Assembly: GCF_032917945.1 (NCBI RefSeq)
Contig: NZ_CP136624.1
Location: 5,208,001 to 5,272,000, forward strand
DNA length: 64,000 nt
Direction: 5' to 3'
DNA from: Bradyrhizobium sp. sBnM-33
GTDB lineage: Bacteria > Pseudomonadota > Alphaproteobacteria > Rhizobiales > Xanthobacteraceae
Of the stretch, positions 9,646 through 19,893 are shown piece after piece (the first letter of the stretch is position 1; each line of letters opens with the position of its first letter). The position numbers and the translations under genes are program-made. The notes under the pieces are model-generated. The model saw only the letters and a program-made list of their open reading frames with translations. It made no database searches and had not been told where the DNA came from.

Positions 9646-9898
9646 GGGTCCAACTTGTTTTTAAAGGAGAGGGGGAACCGGGTCGTGCCCAAGGGAATTC
9701 GATCCGGGACCGAATTCCGCAACAAGGCGTCACCGAGTTGAAAACGCATCATAAAGTGGCAGCGCCCCCCTCGCAACCTCGCCCGTGTGGGCTATTTGAA
9801 GCGGTTAATGGCCCCGGGATCGCCCCGACGGGTATCTGGAACTGCCGGCGTGGCTCTGCTAGCGCATCTAGAACGCTGACATTTGCGGGACAATCGAC

Positions 9899-10651
9899 AT
9901 GACCGACGCCATCCGGCCGCTGATCGCCGGCAACTGGAAAATGAACGGCCTGAAATCTTTCTTAGGTGAATTCGAAGCCATGATCGCCGGCGCCGGTGCG
10001 TTGGCCGGCAAGGCCGACCTGCTGGTCTGCCCTCCGGCCACCCTGATCGGCGGCTTTGCCGACAGGGCGCTCGGTTCAAAACTCGCCGTGGGAGCCCAGG
10101 ATTGCCATGCCAAGGCCTCGGGCGCCCATACTGGCGATCTCTCGGCGGAAATGCTGGCGGATGCCGGCGCCAGTGCCATCATCGTCGGGCATTCGGAGCG
10201 GCGCGCCGACCATGGCGAGACCGATGCGCAGGTTCGGCAGAAGGCGGAAGCGGCTTGGCGGGCGGGGCTGGTGGCGATCGTCTGCATCGGCGAGACCCAG
10301 AAGCAACGCGACGCCGGCCAGACGCTGGATATTTGCGGCGCGCAACTCGCCGGTTCGTTGCCGGACGGCGCAACATCAGCCAATCTGGTGGTGGCCTATG
10401 AGCCGGTCTGGGCGATCGGCACCGGTCTGACGCCGACACCAAAAGATGTCGAACAAGTTCATCGCTTTATCCGTGATGTTCTCACCAGCCGATTTAAGGC
10501 GGAGGGCAGCAAGATCCGGATTCTTTACGGCGGATCGGTCAAGCCCTCGAGCGCCGCCGAACTGATGGCGGTTGCCGATGTCAATGGCGCGCTGGTCGGC
10601 GGCGCCAGCCTGAAGGCAGCCGATTTCCTGGCGATTGCAGAGGCGTGCTAG
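9899..10651 (+). CDS. tpiA: Triose-phosphate isomerase
   Basis: Interconverts dihydroxyacetone phosphate and glyceraldehyde-3-phosphate in glycolysis and gluconeogenesis. The 250 aa match the family. Catalytic signatures are present: GNWKMNG (Lys near residue 13), IVGHSERR (electrophilic His), [11 protein letters not shown] (catalytic Glu and mobile loop), and [13 protein letters not shown] at the phosphate site. It is divergent from ppiD and converges with the GNAT gene, whose stop lies only 2 bp away. Confidence 0.98.
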   Translation: MTDAIRPLIAGNWKMNGLKSFLGEFEAMIAGAGALAGKADLLVCPPATLIGGFADRALGSKLAVGAQDCHAKASGAHTGDLSAEMLADAGASAIIVGHSERRADHGETDAQVRQKAEAAWRAGLVAIVCIGETQKQRDAGQTLDICGAQLAGSLPDGATSANLVVAYEPVWAIGTGLTPTPKDVEQVHRFIRDVLTSRFKAEGSKIRILYGGSVKPSSAAELMAVADVNGALVGGASLKAADFLAIAEAC

Positions 10652-10652
10652 C

Positions 10653-11186
10653 TCAGGCGGGCGCGCCTTCCTGCAACCGCTTCCAGTAGATCAGCGTGCC
10701 CGTCAGCCCGCCATGGGGTTTAAACGCGTAGTCCGGAATCACGCCGGTCAGCTTAAATCCCATCCGTTCATATAGGCCGGCCGCGCCTTCGTCCTCGGCA
10801 GTGTCGAGCACCAACAACCAGCGCCCGCGCGCGATCGCCAGCCGCTCGGCCTCGCGCAACAGCGCCGTGGCGATCCCGCGGTGGCGGTGACTGACGCGCG
10901 TCATCATCTTCGCTATCTCGGCGCGATGCGGCTGGTTCGGCGGAAGATCGAGCAACAGCGTGACCGTCCCGATCAGCCTGTCCCCGTCAAAGGCGCCAAG
11001 GATGATCCGCTCGCCGCGACCTGCAGCGCCAAGCGAGTTGGACCAGAACGCCTCGGCCGCCTTCTGTGACAGCGGATGCATGAAACTGACCGAGCCGCCA
11101 TTGGCCACGGTTTCGATCAGCAATTCACTGAGCATCGCGCAAGTTTCGAGCGAAGGTTTCAAGGCTTTGATCAGGATGTCCGACAT
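10653..11186 (-). CDS. GNAT-family N-acetyltransferase
   Basis: Acetyl-CoA-dependent acetyltransferase of about 177 aa with unknown substrate. The GNAT core is visible: motif A (VSHRHRGIATALLREAERLAIARGRW, acetyl-CoA pyrophosphate loop) and the following LVLDTAEDEGAAGLYERMGFKLTG. I used the ATG at 11186 (MSDILIKALKPS); an ATG at 11207, immediately after the upstream gene's TGA, is also possible and would imply translational coupling. It is the third gene of a minus-strand operon after an XRE-cupin regulator and a small hypothetical protein. Confidence 0.88.
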   Translation of the reverse strand: MSDILIKALKPSLETCAMLSELLIETVANGGSVSFMHPLSQKAAEAFWSNSLGAAGRGERIILGAFDGDRLIGTVTLLLDLPPNQPHRAEIAKMMTRVSHRHRGIATALLREAERLAIARGRWLLVLDTAEDEGAAGLYERMGFKLTGVIPDYAFKPHGGLTGTLIYWKRLQEGAPA

Positions 11187-11207
11187 CTGGATGAATTTCC
11201 GCAACAT

Positions 11208-11561
11208 TCAGCTTCGAGGATTGGCGGCGCGCTGGACCCGCGCCCGTTTGATCTCTGCAATCCGCTCGACATCCTCGATCTGCAGGTGACGGCCGCGTTC
11301 GAGAATTTCCAACGTGTATTCTTCGTAGGTGAGGCCCAGCCGCTCGGCTTTCCGGATGCGGAACGCGACAATGCCAGGCGAGGGGTTGTGCCAGGCCGCG
11401 CGATGCGCCGCCTTCCAGTAGAAGTAATTGCCGATGCCGCCGTCGCCCCATTCAGGCCGATGCTCATCCTCGAGCGGCGGCCCGCCATTGTGGCCGGCCG
11501 GAATCGGGTCGTCAGTGCTGTCAGGCTGGGTCGCGGCGTTCTTGCAGACGATCTCCAGCAT
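11208..11561 (-). CDS. Conserved hypothetical protein (GHNGGPPL motif)
   Basis: A 117-aa soluble protein with no signal or TM segment. It has an N-terminal DPIPAGHNGGPPLEDEHRPEWG motif that I associate with a family common in Bradyrhizobiaceae and phage-like loci, a Trp-rich middle (FYWKAAHRAAWHNPS), and an acidic/basic C-terminal helix. The function is unknown to me. It starts 5 bp after the XRE-cupin stop and ends at the ATG at 11207 of the GNAT gene, so the three genes are probably co-transcribed. Confidence 0.75.
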   Translation of the reverse strand: MLEIVCKNAATQPDSTDDPIPAGHNGGPPLEDEHRPEWGDGGIGNYFYWKAAHRAAWHNPSPGIVAFRIRKAERLGLTYEEYTLEILERGRHLQIEDVERIAEIKRARVQRAANPRS

Positions 11562-11566
11562 CGGCG

Positions 11567-12133
11567 TCAGCTCCGGGCAAGGGCAACGACGTAAGTGCAG
11601 GGCGCGGTGGTCTCGTTAGCGAACGTCACTTCCGCCGGCGGACCGAATCCGAGGCAGTCGCCGGCCCCAAGTTCATGACGTTCGCCGCCATCGATCAGCA
11701 CGAGCGAGCCCGACAACACCCAGAGGACCTGACGGATGTGGGCGTAGGACGAGGCGGGCAGTGTCACGCGCTGCTTCGCCGGCATTTCGACCTTGATAAT
11801 CTCAATAGGATGATCGGGCCGGTTGAACACCTGCCGGCGCAAGTAGCCGGTTTCGGGATCGCGCCACACCGGCTGCTCGGCAGCGCGCGAAAGACGCCCA
11901 CCGTTGCCCTCGGCGCGCAGCATCAGGCCGGCAAGGGTGAGGTCGAAGGCGCTGGCGAGCCGAACCAGCACCACCGCGGTCGGGCTGACTTCGGCGCGCT
12001 CGATCTTGCTGATGGTGGCTTTTGACACGCCGGAGCGTTCGGCGAGGTCGGCCAGGGACCAGCCGCGACTGTCGCGCTCAAGCCGCAGACGCTGGGCGAG
12101 CCGGGTGCTGAGGTCGTCTACTAAAGTATCCAT
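11567..12133 (-). CDS. XRE-family regulator with C-terminal cupin domain
   Basis: A 188-aa transcriptional regulator. A Cro/C1-type helix-turn-helix covers about residues 13-67 (WSLADLAERSGVSKATISKIERAEVSPT), and a cupin beta-barrel fills about 105-185 (VLWVLSGSLVLIDGGERHELGAGDCLGFGP). In such HTH-cupin proteins the cupin usually senses a small metabolite; the ligand cannot be predicted here. It heads a three-gene minus-strand unit with the hypothetical and GNAT genes, and its own operon is a natural first target. Confidence 0.92.
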   Translation of the reverse strand: MDTLVDDLSTRLAQRLRLERDSRGWSLADLAERSGVSKATISKIERAEVSPTAVVLVRLASAFDLTLAGLMLRAEGNGGRLSRAAEQPVWRDPETGYLRRQVFNRPDHPIEIIKVEMPAKQRVTLPASSYAHIRQVLWVLSGSLVLIDGGERHELGAGDCLGFGPPAEVTFANETTAPCTYVVALARS

Positions 12134-12360
12134 TCGTCTATTATAAGAGAAATGGGCGCGACCTCAAGCCCCAGATGCGAACGTCGGGCGAGAGGTGCGG
12201 ACGGCCTTGCCGTCGCGCCTGCGGCAATTATCTCCACCGCGGCGGTTGGGGGTGACAATGCCCCGTCCGATCGTGTAACACCGCGCAACTTCAGGAAAAC
12301 CCGCAAGCCCTTGGTGCAGCCGAAGCCCGGCGCTGTCAGCTTGTGACGGAAGGTTTTGAG

Positions 12361-12738
12361 ATGCAGACCGTCATTATCGTCGTTCACCTCATGATCGTCG
12401 CCGTGCTGATCGGCGCGGTGCTGCTGCAGAAATCCGAAGGGGGCGGCCTCGGCATGGGCGGCGGCGCCGGCTTCATGTCGAGCCGCGGCACCGCCAACCT
12501 GCTGACGCGCACCACGGCAGTCTTGGCGGGCCTTTTCTTCGTGACCAGCATGACGCTGGCCTGGCTGGCAGGCGTCGACCGCAAGCCTGCTTCGATCCTC
12601 GGCACACCGGCGACGCAGTCCCAGCCCGGTGGCGCGACGCCGGTCGCCCCGCCGACCTCCGGCGGTGTGCTCGATACGCTTAAGAAGGTGGATGAGCAGC
12701 AGGGCCAGTCCGGCCCGCAGGCGCCGCGTTCGCAATAA
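12361..12738 (+). CDS. secG: Preprotein translocase subunit SecG
   Basis: Small integral membrane component of the SecYEG channel, about 125 aa. Two TM helices are visible: residues about 1-21 (MQTVIIVVHLMIVAVLIGAVL) and about 52-73 (TAVLAGLFFVTSMTLAWLAG). Between them is the family hallmark LLQKSEGGGLGMGGGAGFMSSRGTANLLTRTTA. The C-terminal tail is Pro/Gln-rich and longer than in E. coli, as is usual in Bradyrhizobium. The ATG at 12361 is preferred over 12343 because the protein family starts at the first TM helix. Confidence 0.95.
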   Translation: MQTVIIVVHLMIVAVLIGAVLLQKSEGGGLGMGGGAGFMSSRGTANLLTRTTAVLAGLFFVTSMTLAWLAGVDRKPASILGTPATQSQPGGATPVAPPTSGGVLDTLKKVDEQQGQSGPQAPRSQ

Positions 12739-12750
12739 AGCAGGGTGGCT

Positions 12751-12779
12751 ATGCAGGGCGGCCCTCTACCGTCCTGCAT
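12751..12779 (+). terminator. Hairpin after secG
   Basis: An 11-bp stem ATGCAGGGCGG / CCGTCCTGCAT with one G:U-type pair and a 7-nt loop, 12 bp after the secG stop. There is no T-tract, so termination efficiency is uncertain. It separates secG from pyrG. Confidence 0.5.
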
Positions 12780-12899
12780 CAGAACTTCCCATCAATGCTC
12801 TGAAATCGCTTTAAAATTCACGTCACCCACAGCCCGGCAAAATGTTTGCCTGCGCGCGCGATTCGTTTTGGAGAATCGGGGCAGTAGCCTTAAAGGTAG

Positions 12900-14537
<1,638 letters not shown>

Positions 14538-14552
14538 GCCTGCAGCGGAATT

Positions 14553-14674
14553 GTAGGGTGGGCAAAGCGACTTGTCCGCCGTAGCTCGAAGAGCGAAGGC
14601 GGAAGCGTGCCACCATCTCGCGGCGCATATTGGCTAGAATGGTGGGCACGGCGCTTCGCGCCTTTCCCCACCCT
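14553..14674. repeat. Palindromic repeat, 'GTAGGGTGGG' family
   Basis: The element begins GTAGGGTGGGCAAAGCG and ends with the near-complement CGCGCCTTTCCCCACCCT, with an inner inverted pair CGTGCCACCAT / ATGGTGGGCACG. A second copy of the family lies at 45270-45396, and a shorter related element at 58728-58812. It sits between pyrG and the NIPSNAP gene. Confidence 0.75.
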
Positions 14675-14754
14675 GCACCTTTGACGAACGTGCCAATTGT
14701 TGCGACAAACTCCTGCCGTGACCTGCAAGAACAATAACCTTGGGAGCAAAGCCG

Positions 14755-15081
14755 ATGATCATGGAAATGCGCGTCTATCGCTGTCTGCCGGGCCGCCTGC
14801 CGGCGCTGATGAAGCGCTTCGAAACGCTGACGCTGAAACTGTGGGACAAGCACGGTATCAAGCAGGCCGGCTTCTACACCACGCTGATCGGCACCTCCAA
14901 TCAGGAACTGACCTATTTCATCGCGTGGGACTCGCTCGCCGAGCGCGAGAAGAAATGGACGGCGTTTCAGAGCGATCCGGATTGGATCGCCGGCCGCGCT
15001 AAAAGCGAAGAAGACGGCCAGATCATCGACAACATCGTCAGCCAGTTGCTGGTGCCGACGGCGTTCTCCGCGGTAAAATAG
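14755..15081 (+). CDS. NIPSNAP-family protein
   Basis: A 108-aa small alpha/beta (dimeric ferredoxin-like) protein. The MIMEMRVYRCLPGRLPALMKRFE opening, the central GFYTTLIGTSNQELTYFIAWDS and the 'eREkkWtaFqsDPdW' pattern are typical of NIPSNAP proteins. The biochemical role of bacterial members is not established. The ATG at 14755 begins the conserved EMRVY region; the TTG 15 nt upstream is less likely. A strong terminator follows the gene. Confidence 0.88.
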   Translation: MIMEMRVYRCLPGRLPALMKRFETLTLKLWDKHGIKQAGFYTTLIGTSNQELTYFIAWDSLAEREKKWTAFQSDPDWIAGRAKSEEDGQIIDNIVSQLLVPTAFSAVK

Positions 15082-15125
15082 CTCGCGGCGCAACCCTGAT
15101 ATTCAGGGGCTAAACGGGTTGATCC

Positions 15126-15161
15126 CTGAGCAATTTCTGTCAAGAAAATGCTCAGCTTTTT
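15126..15161 (+). terminator. Rho-independent terminator after the NIPSNAP gene
   Basis: The stem CTGAGCAATTTCT / AGAAAATGCTCAG has 12 paired positions, one A-A mismatch and a GTCA tetraloop, and is followed by CTTTTT. It lies 44 bp beyond the stop codon at 15081 and would separate this gene from kdsA. Confidence 0.85.
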
Positions 15162-15166
15162 GAATT

Positions 15167-15215
15167 GCGCGTATTCTGGTCGCAAAACCGGTGCCCACTT
15201 TTGCGGAATACGCGC
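15167..15215. repeat. Palindromic element with AAACCGGTGCCCACTTTT core
   Basis: Perfect 10-bp arms GCGCGTATTC and GAATACGCGC surround a core reading CGCAAAACCGGTGCCCACTTTTGCG. This core type (AAACCGGT next to a CCACTTTT block) also occurs in the element at 31012-31060, read in the opposite direction, so I group the two. It lies in the kdsA leader. Confidence 0.7.
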
Positions 15216-15260
15216 GTGTCGCGGACCGGCATGGTCCGCGCCGGACGTGAGGAAAATCCC

Positions 15261-16112
15261 TTGAACGCGAAACCCGAAGCAGCTCCGGTCGTCTCGGTCG
15301 GTCCGGTCAAATTCGGCAATGATCTGCCGATTTCAATCATTGCCGGGCCGTGCCAACTCGAAAGCCGTGCGCACGCGCTCGAAGTGGCGGCTGCGCTGAA
15401 AGAAATCGCAGGCCGGCTCGGCATAGGCCTCGTCTACAAGACCTCCTTCGACAAGGCCAATCGAACCTCGGGCTCGGCCGCGCGCGGAATTGGCTTGGCG
15501 CAGGCGCTGCCGGTTTTCGCGGAGATTCGTTCCTCGCTCGGTCTTCCCGTGCTCACCGACGTGCATGAGGCGGCGCAATGCGCCGAGGCGGCGCAGGCGG
15601 TGGACGTGCTGCAGATCCCGGCCTTCCTGTGTCGGCAGACCGATCTGCTGCTTGCGGCGGCCGCAACCGGCAAGGTCGTCAACGTCAAGAAAGGTCAGTT
15701 CCTCGCGCCGTGGGAAATGACCAACGTCGTCACCAAAATCACCGGCTGCGGTAATCCGAACGTGCTTGTCACTGAACGCGGTGCGTCGTTCGGTTACAAC
15801 ACGCTGGTGTCGGACATGCGTGCGCTGCCGATCATGGCGCAAACGACGGGGGCGCCCGTCATTTTCGACGCCACCCATTCGGTGCAGCAGCCGGGCGGCA
15901 AGGGTACCTCATCGGGCGGACAGCGCGAATTCGTTCCCGTGCTGGCGCGCGCCGCGGTCGCCGTCGGCGTCGCCGGCGTGTTCATCGAGACCCATCCCGA
16001 TCCCGATCATGCGCCGTCGGACGGGCCCAATATGGTCCCGCTACGCGAGTTCGAAGCCTTGGTGAAGCGGCTGATGGATTTTGACGCGCTGGCCAAGAAC
16101 GCCTCGTCGTGA
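15261..16112 (+). CDS. kdsA: 3-deoxy-8-phosphooctulonate synthase (KDO-8-P synthase)
   Basis: Condenses arabinose-5-phosphate and PEP to KDO-8-phosphate for lipopolysaccharide core synthesis. With the TTG at 15261 the protein has 283 aa, essentially the standard KdsA length; a GAGG lies about 8 nt upstream. Longer starts (15165) would read through a palindromic repeat and add non-conserved residues. Signatures: [73 protein letters not shown] and [16 protein letters not shown]. The stop overlaps the MFS gene start. Confidence 0.95.
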   Translation: MNAKPEAAPVVSVGPVKFGNDLPISIIAGPCQLESRAHALEVAAALKEIAGRLGIGLVYKTSFDKANRTSGSAARGIGLAQALPVFAEIRSSLGLPVLTDVHEAAQCAEAAQAVDVLQIPAFLCRQTDLLLAAAATGKVVNVKKGQFLAPWEMTNVVTKITGCGNPNVLVTERGASFGYNTLVSDMRALPIMAQTTGAPVIFDATHSVQQPGGKGTSSGGQREFVPVLARAAVAVGVAGVFIETHPDPDHAPSDGPNMVPLREFEALVKRLMDFDALAKNASS

Positions 16113-17326
16113 CCGCCGCCAGCGGCATGCCGCCGGCACTCAACATCATTGCGCTCGCGACCTTTTCGGCAAGCCTGTCCGCCCGCGCGCTCGATCCGGT
16201 ATTGCCGCATGTTGCCGAGGAATTCTCCGTCAGCATCGCGACCGCCGCGAGCTTTGCCGCCGTCTTCGCCTTCACCTTTGCGATCATCCAGCCGGTGCTC
16301 GGTGCGATGGCCGACATGTTCGGCAAGGCGCGCCTGATGATCGTCTGCCTGGTGCTGCTCGGCTTCGCCCACATCCTCGGCTCACTATCGACCTCGTTCG
16401 GCGTGCTGTTCGCCTCGCGGATTCTCGCCGGCATCGGCTCCGGCGGCGTATTCCCGGTCGCGCTCAGCCTCACCAGCGATCTCGTCGGTCCCGACAAGCG
16501 CCAGATCGCGATCGGCCGCACGCTGGCCGGCGCCATGGCCGGCAATATCCTGGGGGCATCGGCGGCGGGCCTGATCGGCGACCTTCTCGGCTGGCGCGGC
16601 GTGCTCGCCGTGCTCGGGGGATTGGTGGTGCTATCGTCAGTCGCGGTGGCGGCCGGATTCCGCGACGCTGCGTTGACGCGTCCGCAGCGGACCAGCTTTG
16701 CGCAGCTCCGCGGAGGTTATCGCACCATCTTCAGCAATCCGAACGCCCGCATCTGCTATGGAGCAGTGTTCATCGAAGGCTGCTGCGTGCTTGGGCTGTT
16801 TCCCTTCATCGCGGCGTTCCTGTTCGAACTCGGCGAAACCTCGCTGTCGGTTGCGGGTATTGTCATCGCCGGCTTCGCGGTCGGCGGGCTGTTCTACACC
16901 ATGACGGTGTCGCGCTTTCTGCCGAAGCTCGGCGTCAAGGGCATGATGATCGCCGGTGCGACGATCGTCGGGCTGCAACTCACCGCGGTCGCGATGGGAC
17001 CCGAATGGAAGCTGCAAACCCTCAGCCTGATCTTCATGGGCTGGGGTTTTTACATGATCCACGGCTGCATCCAGGTGTTCGCCAGCGAACTATCGGCGGA
17101 AGCGCGCGCGACCGCGCTGGCGCTCCATTCGTTCTTCTTCTTTCTCGGCCAGACCGTCGGCCCGATCGCCTATGGCTTCGGCATCCAGCACGCCGGCAAG
17201 GTACCGACGCTGCTCACCGCAGCGGCCGTGATGATCGCGCTCGGCTTTATCTGCGCGAAGCTGCTGCGCCAGACGCCGCCGGCGGATGCGGCGGCGAAGC
17301 AGCTCGGGTCTAAAACAATCCGATGA
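16109..17326 (+). CDS. Major facilitator superfamily transporter
   Basis: A 405-aa inner-membrane transporter with about 12 predicted TM helices. The MFS loop 2-3 signature is visible as [13 protein letters not shown], and the first half includes [26 protein letters not shown], typical of drug:H+ antiporter-like MFS proteins. The start is a GTG at 16109 that overlaps the kdsA stop by 4 nt, so translation is probably coupled to kdsA. The substrate is unknown; the coupling to KDO synthesis is conspicuous but not proof of a linked role. Confidence 0.9.
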   Translation: MTAASGMPPALNIIALATFSASLSARALDPVLPHVAEEFSVSIATAASFAAVFAFTFAIIQPVLGAMADMFGKARLMIVCLVLLGFAHILGSLSTSFGVLFASRILAGIGSGGVFPVALSLTSDLVGPDKRQIAIGRTLAGAMAGNILGASAAGLIGDLLGWRGVLAVLGGLVVLSSVAVAAGFRDAALTRPQRTSFAQLRGGYRTIFSNPNARICYGAVFIEGCCVLGLFPFIAAFLFELGETSLSVAGIVIAGFAVGGLFYTMTVSRFLPKLGVKGMMIAGATIVGLQLTAVAMGPEWKLQTLSLIFMGWGFYMIHGCIQVFASELSAEARATALALHSFFFFLGQTVGPIAYGFGIQHAGKVPTLLTAAAVMIALGFICAKLLRQTPPADAAAKQLGSKTIR

Positions 17327-17438
17327 TGTGTTCGATGAGATAGACCGCCGTGACATAGCCGAGGGTGCCGATGGCCAACAGCGCAACCGACAGCCACACC
17401 CATAAGGGTGTCGTTTCCTTCGTCATCGGGATGCTCAT
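17310..17438 (-). CDS. 42-aa single-pass membrane protein
   Basis: A small ORF translated from the minus strand: MSIPMTKETTPLWVWLSVAL followed by [20 protein letters not shown] and LF. One TM helix spans about residues 12-40, with a short charged N-terminus. An internal ATG at 17426 (MTKETTP...) is an alternative start. Its 3' end overlaps the 3' end of the MFS gene by 17 nt in antisense. The hydrophobic pattern and clean stop suggest a real gene, but the ribosome-binding site is weak. Function unknown. Confidence 0.5.
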   Translation of the reverse strand: MSIPMTKETTPLWVWLSVALLAIGTLGYVTAVYLIEHIIGLF

Positions 17439-17640
17439 GCGGTAGCGCGCCGCGTCCTTGGCAGCGCTGGTTTCCCCCGGCCCGGCGACAATGCTGCAAT
17501 TCAGGCTCGATTTGTGAGGAAATGCCGGCTCGCGTCAGGATGACACACATCTGGTGCGTGCGGCCGCGTGCGGAAGTCCAGCTCAGGTGGCCGTCGATGG
17601 CACGGAGGTTGCTTCGTTCCTTGCCATTTAAGGTGATGAT

Positions 17641-19515
17641 GTGGACGCCCAGATTACCCATTCGCCCAAAAGCAATTTGGCGGCCAGACAAAGCGGTTAT
17701 GCCAATGAGCCGCCGCTTCAGCGCTTTCTGACCGGCTGCTACGAGCAATTCAAATCGGACCATTCCGGCGCGGTCGCCGATTACATCCCCGAACTGAAGC
17801 GCGCCAACCCGGCGCATTTCGGCGTCGGTCTCGTGACCATTGACGGCCATGTCTATGAGGTCGGCGACAGCGCCGTGCCCTTCACCATCCAATCGGTCTC
17901 CAAAGCCTTCGTGTTTGCGCTGGCGCTCGAGCTGGTGGGCGAGGAACGCGTGGCGGCAGCGATCGGTGTGGAGCCGAGCGGTGAGGCGTTCAATTCGATC
18001 CGGCTGACCAACGACAACCGGCCGTTCAACCCGATGGTCAACGCCGGCGCGATCGCCTGTTCCGGATTGATCCATCAGGTCGACGGCGCTCACGCCTTCG
18101 AGCGCATCCGCGCCAAGCTCAGCCAGTTCGCCGGGCGCGAGCTCGACGTCGACGATGCGGTTCACGCCTCGGAAGCGCTGACCGGCAACCGCAATCGTGC
18201 GATCGCCTGGTTGTTGCGGAATTATCTGGTGCTTCAGGACGACGTCGATGCCGTGCTGGACACCTATTTCCGGCAATGCGCCATCCTGGTCACGGCGCGC
18301 GACCTCGCAGTCATGGCGGCAACGCTGGCCAATCGCGGCGTCAATCCCGTGACCGGCGCTTTCGTCATTTCGCCCAACATCGTGGCCCGCACGCTCTCGG
18401 TCATGACCAGTTCGGGGATGTACGACTATGCCGGCGAATGGATCTACCGCGTCGGCATCCCCGCCAAGAGCGGGGTCGGGTGCGGCATTGTCGCGGCGCT
18501 TCCGTCGCAATTGGGCCTCGGCACGTTCTCGCCGAACCTCGACAGCCACGGCAATAGCGTGCGCGGCTTGAAAGTATGCGAAGCGTTGTCGTCGCGATTC
18601 GACCTGCACATGCTCAACCGCAGCGCCGACGTCCGCACCTGCATTATCGCCGACTACGACGTCTTCGGCATCTCGTCGCGCCGCAGCCGGCAACCGCATG
18701 AGCAGCAAATCCTCGACGAGCGCCACAGCGATATCAGGGTGATCGAGCTGGTCGGCGCGCTAAATTTCGCGACGATCGACCACGTGACGCGGCGGCTCGC
18801 CGGCGAACCGCCGAACGCGCCGCTGTTGATCCTCGACTTTCGCCGGGTGCCGGACCTGACCGCGGCGGGCGCGCAGTTGCTCGGCGAGAATCTCACCATG
18901 CTCGGCAATGCCGGCGTCACCGCGATCCTGACCGGGCTGGAGGCGACATCGCCGGTGTGGACGGAGGTGCGCGCACGGACCGCCGATCCGCAGCGGCTAC
19001 GGCGCTTCGGGTTGCTTGATGAAGCCATCGAATGGGCCGAGGATCAGGTCATCTATCGCTATGGCGGCTTCACTTCGCTGAAGGAAACCAGCCATCTCGG
19101 CGAGCAGGCGCTGCTGGCCGATCTGGCGCCGGAAGAGATTGCCGCGCTGGCCGACCTCTCGACCGCGCGGCGCTATGAGGCCGGCCAGCGCATCATCAGC
19201 GCCGGCGAGCCCGCCAATTCGCTGTTCTTCCTGCAAAGCGGAATGGTGAGCGTGAAGCTGCCCAGCGGCATGCGGCTGGCCTCGCTCGGGCCCGGCATGG
19301 AATTCGGCGAGATGGCGACCATCGAGAAGCTCCGCAGCGCCGACGTCTGGGCCGATACGGCCGTGAAATGCCTCGAGCTGCCGCTCGACAGTTTCGCCGA
19401 TTATCGCCGGCTCCACCCGCAGATCGCCCTGAAGATCATGCGCAATCTGTCGGCTCTGCTAGGGCGGCGCCTGATCCTTGCGAATGCCAAGGTCGATCTG
19501 CTCAGCGCTTATTGA
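17641..19515 (+). CDS. glsA: Glutaminase fused to STAS and cyclic-nucleotide-binding domains
   Basis: A 624-aa, three-part protein. Residues about 20-330 are a serine-dependent glutaminase that hydrolyses glutamine to glutamate and ammonia: the SxxK nucleophile motif is SVSK at 85-88, with NPMVNAGAI and the glutaminase block GMYDYAGEWIYRVGIPAKSGVGCGI. Residues about 350-445 read as a STAS domain, and about 480-600 as a cNMP-binding (CRP-type) beta-roll with FGEMATIEKLRSADVWADT at the phosphate cassette. The usual GlsA is about 310 aa, so the C-terminal half is an added regulatory module. The start is the GTG at 17641; a TAA lies four codons upstream. Regulation by cAMP or an anti-sigma partner is plausible but inferred. 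Confidence 0.92.
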   Translation: MDAQITHSPKSNLAARQSGYANEPPLQRFLTGCYEQFKSDHSGAVADYIPELKRANPAHFGVGLVTIDGHVYEVGDSAVPFTIQSVSKAFVFALALELVGEERVAAAIGVEPSGEAFNSIRLTNDNRPFNPMVNAGAIACSGLIHQVDGAHAFERIRAKLSQFAGRELDVDDAVHASEALTGNRNRAIAWLLRNYLVLQDDVDAVLDTYFRQCAILVTARDLAVMAATLANRGVNPVTGAFVISPNIVARTLSVMTSSGMYDYAGEWIYRVGIPAKSGVGCGIVAALPSQLGLGTFSPNLDSHGNSVRGLKVCEALSSRFDLHMLNRSADVRTCIIADYDVFGISSRRSRQPHEQQILDERHSDIRVIELVGALNFATIDHVTRRLAGEPPNAPLLILDFRRVPDLTAAGAQLLGENLTMLGNAGVTAILTGLEATSPVWTEVRARTADPQRLRRFGLLDEAIEWAEDQVIYRYGGFTSLKETSHLGEQALLADLAPEEIAALADLSTARRYEAGQRIISAGEPANSLFFLQSGMVSVKLPSGMRLASLGPGMEFGEMATIEKLRSADVWADTAVKCLELPLDSFADYRRLHPQIALKIMRNLSALLGRRLILANAKVDLLSAY

Positions 19516-19790
19516 GCGCGACAGAAGGCAGGGATTGCGCCTGCTGGTTTGCTTCGGCAAGGGACAGCTGCTTCGGCGCGCTCGGTGAAGCAGCGCTTGT
19601 ACGCGTCCTCGCCCTTCTGGCGCAGGTCTCCCAACCTATCATAGGCCTTGCGGTCGATTTTTCCGGAGCGGAAATCGTCGTCGGCTTGTTCGGCCTCCTT
19701 GTCGTAACCGGTCCAGATGTCGAGGCAGGCCGCGATTTCGACCTTGGGATCGACCTTAAAATGTAAGAAAACGGGACTCGCTCGCGCCAT
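19509..19790 (-). pseudogene. Damaged small hypothetical gene at the edge of an insert
   Basis: The minus-strand reading contains a convincing coding stretch (VDPKVEIAACLDIWTGYDKE, then a KIDRKAYDRLGDLRQKGEDAYK helix), but the N-terminal side (MARASPVFLHFK and beyond) loses coding character exactly where base composition drops. The other reading frame gives a more natural hydrophilic C-terminus (PKQLSLAEANQQAQSLPS) ending at 19502, so a frameshift near 19580 is also possible. I read it as a gene truncated by the neighbouring insertion. The family is unknown. Confidence 0.45.
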
Positions 19791-19893
19791 ATCATTCGGA
19801 GCGGCTGTATGCTTGGGAGTCTGTGATAAAGATTGCCGGTGGACGGCCGAAGCAAGTGCAGTTGTTGACTTTGTTTTTGTACTGGTACCAGCG

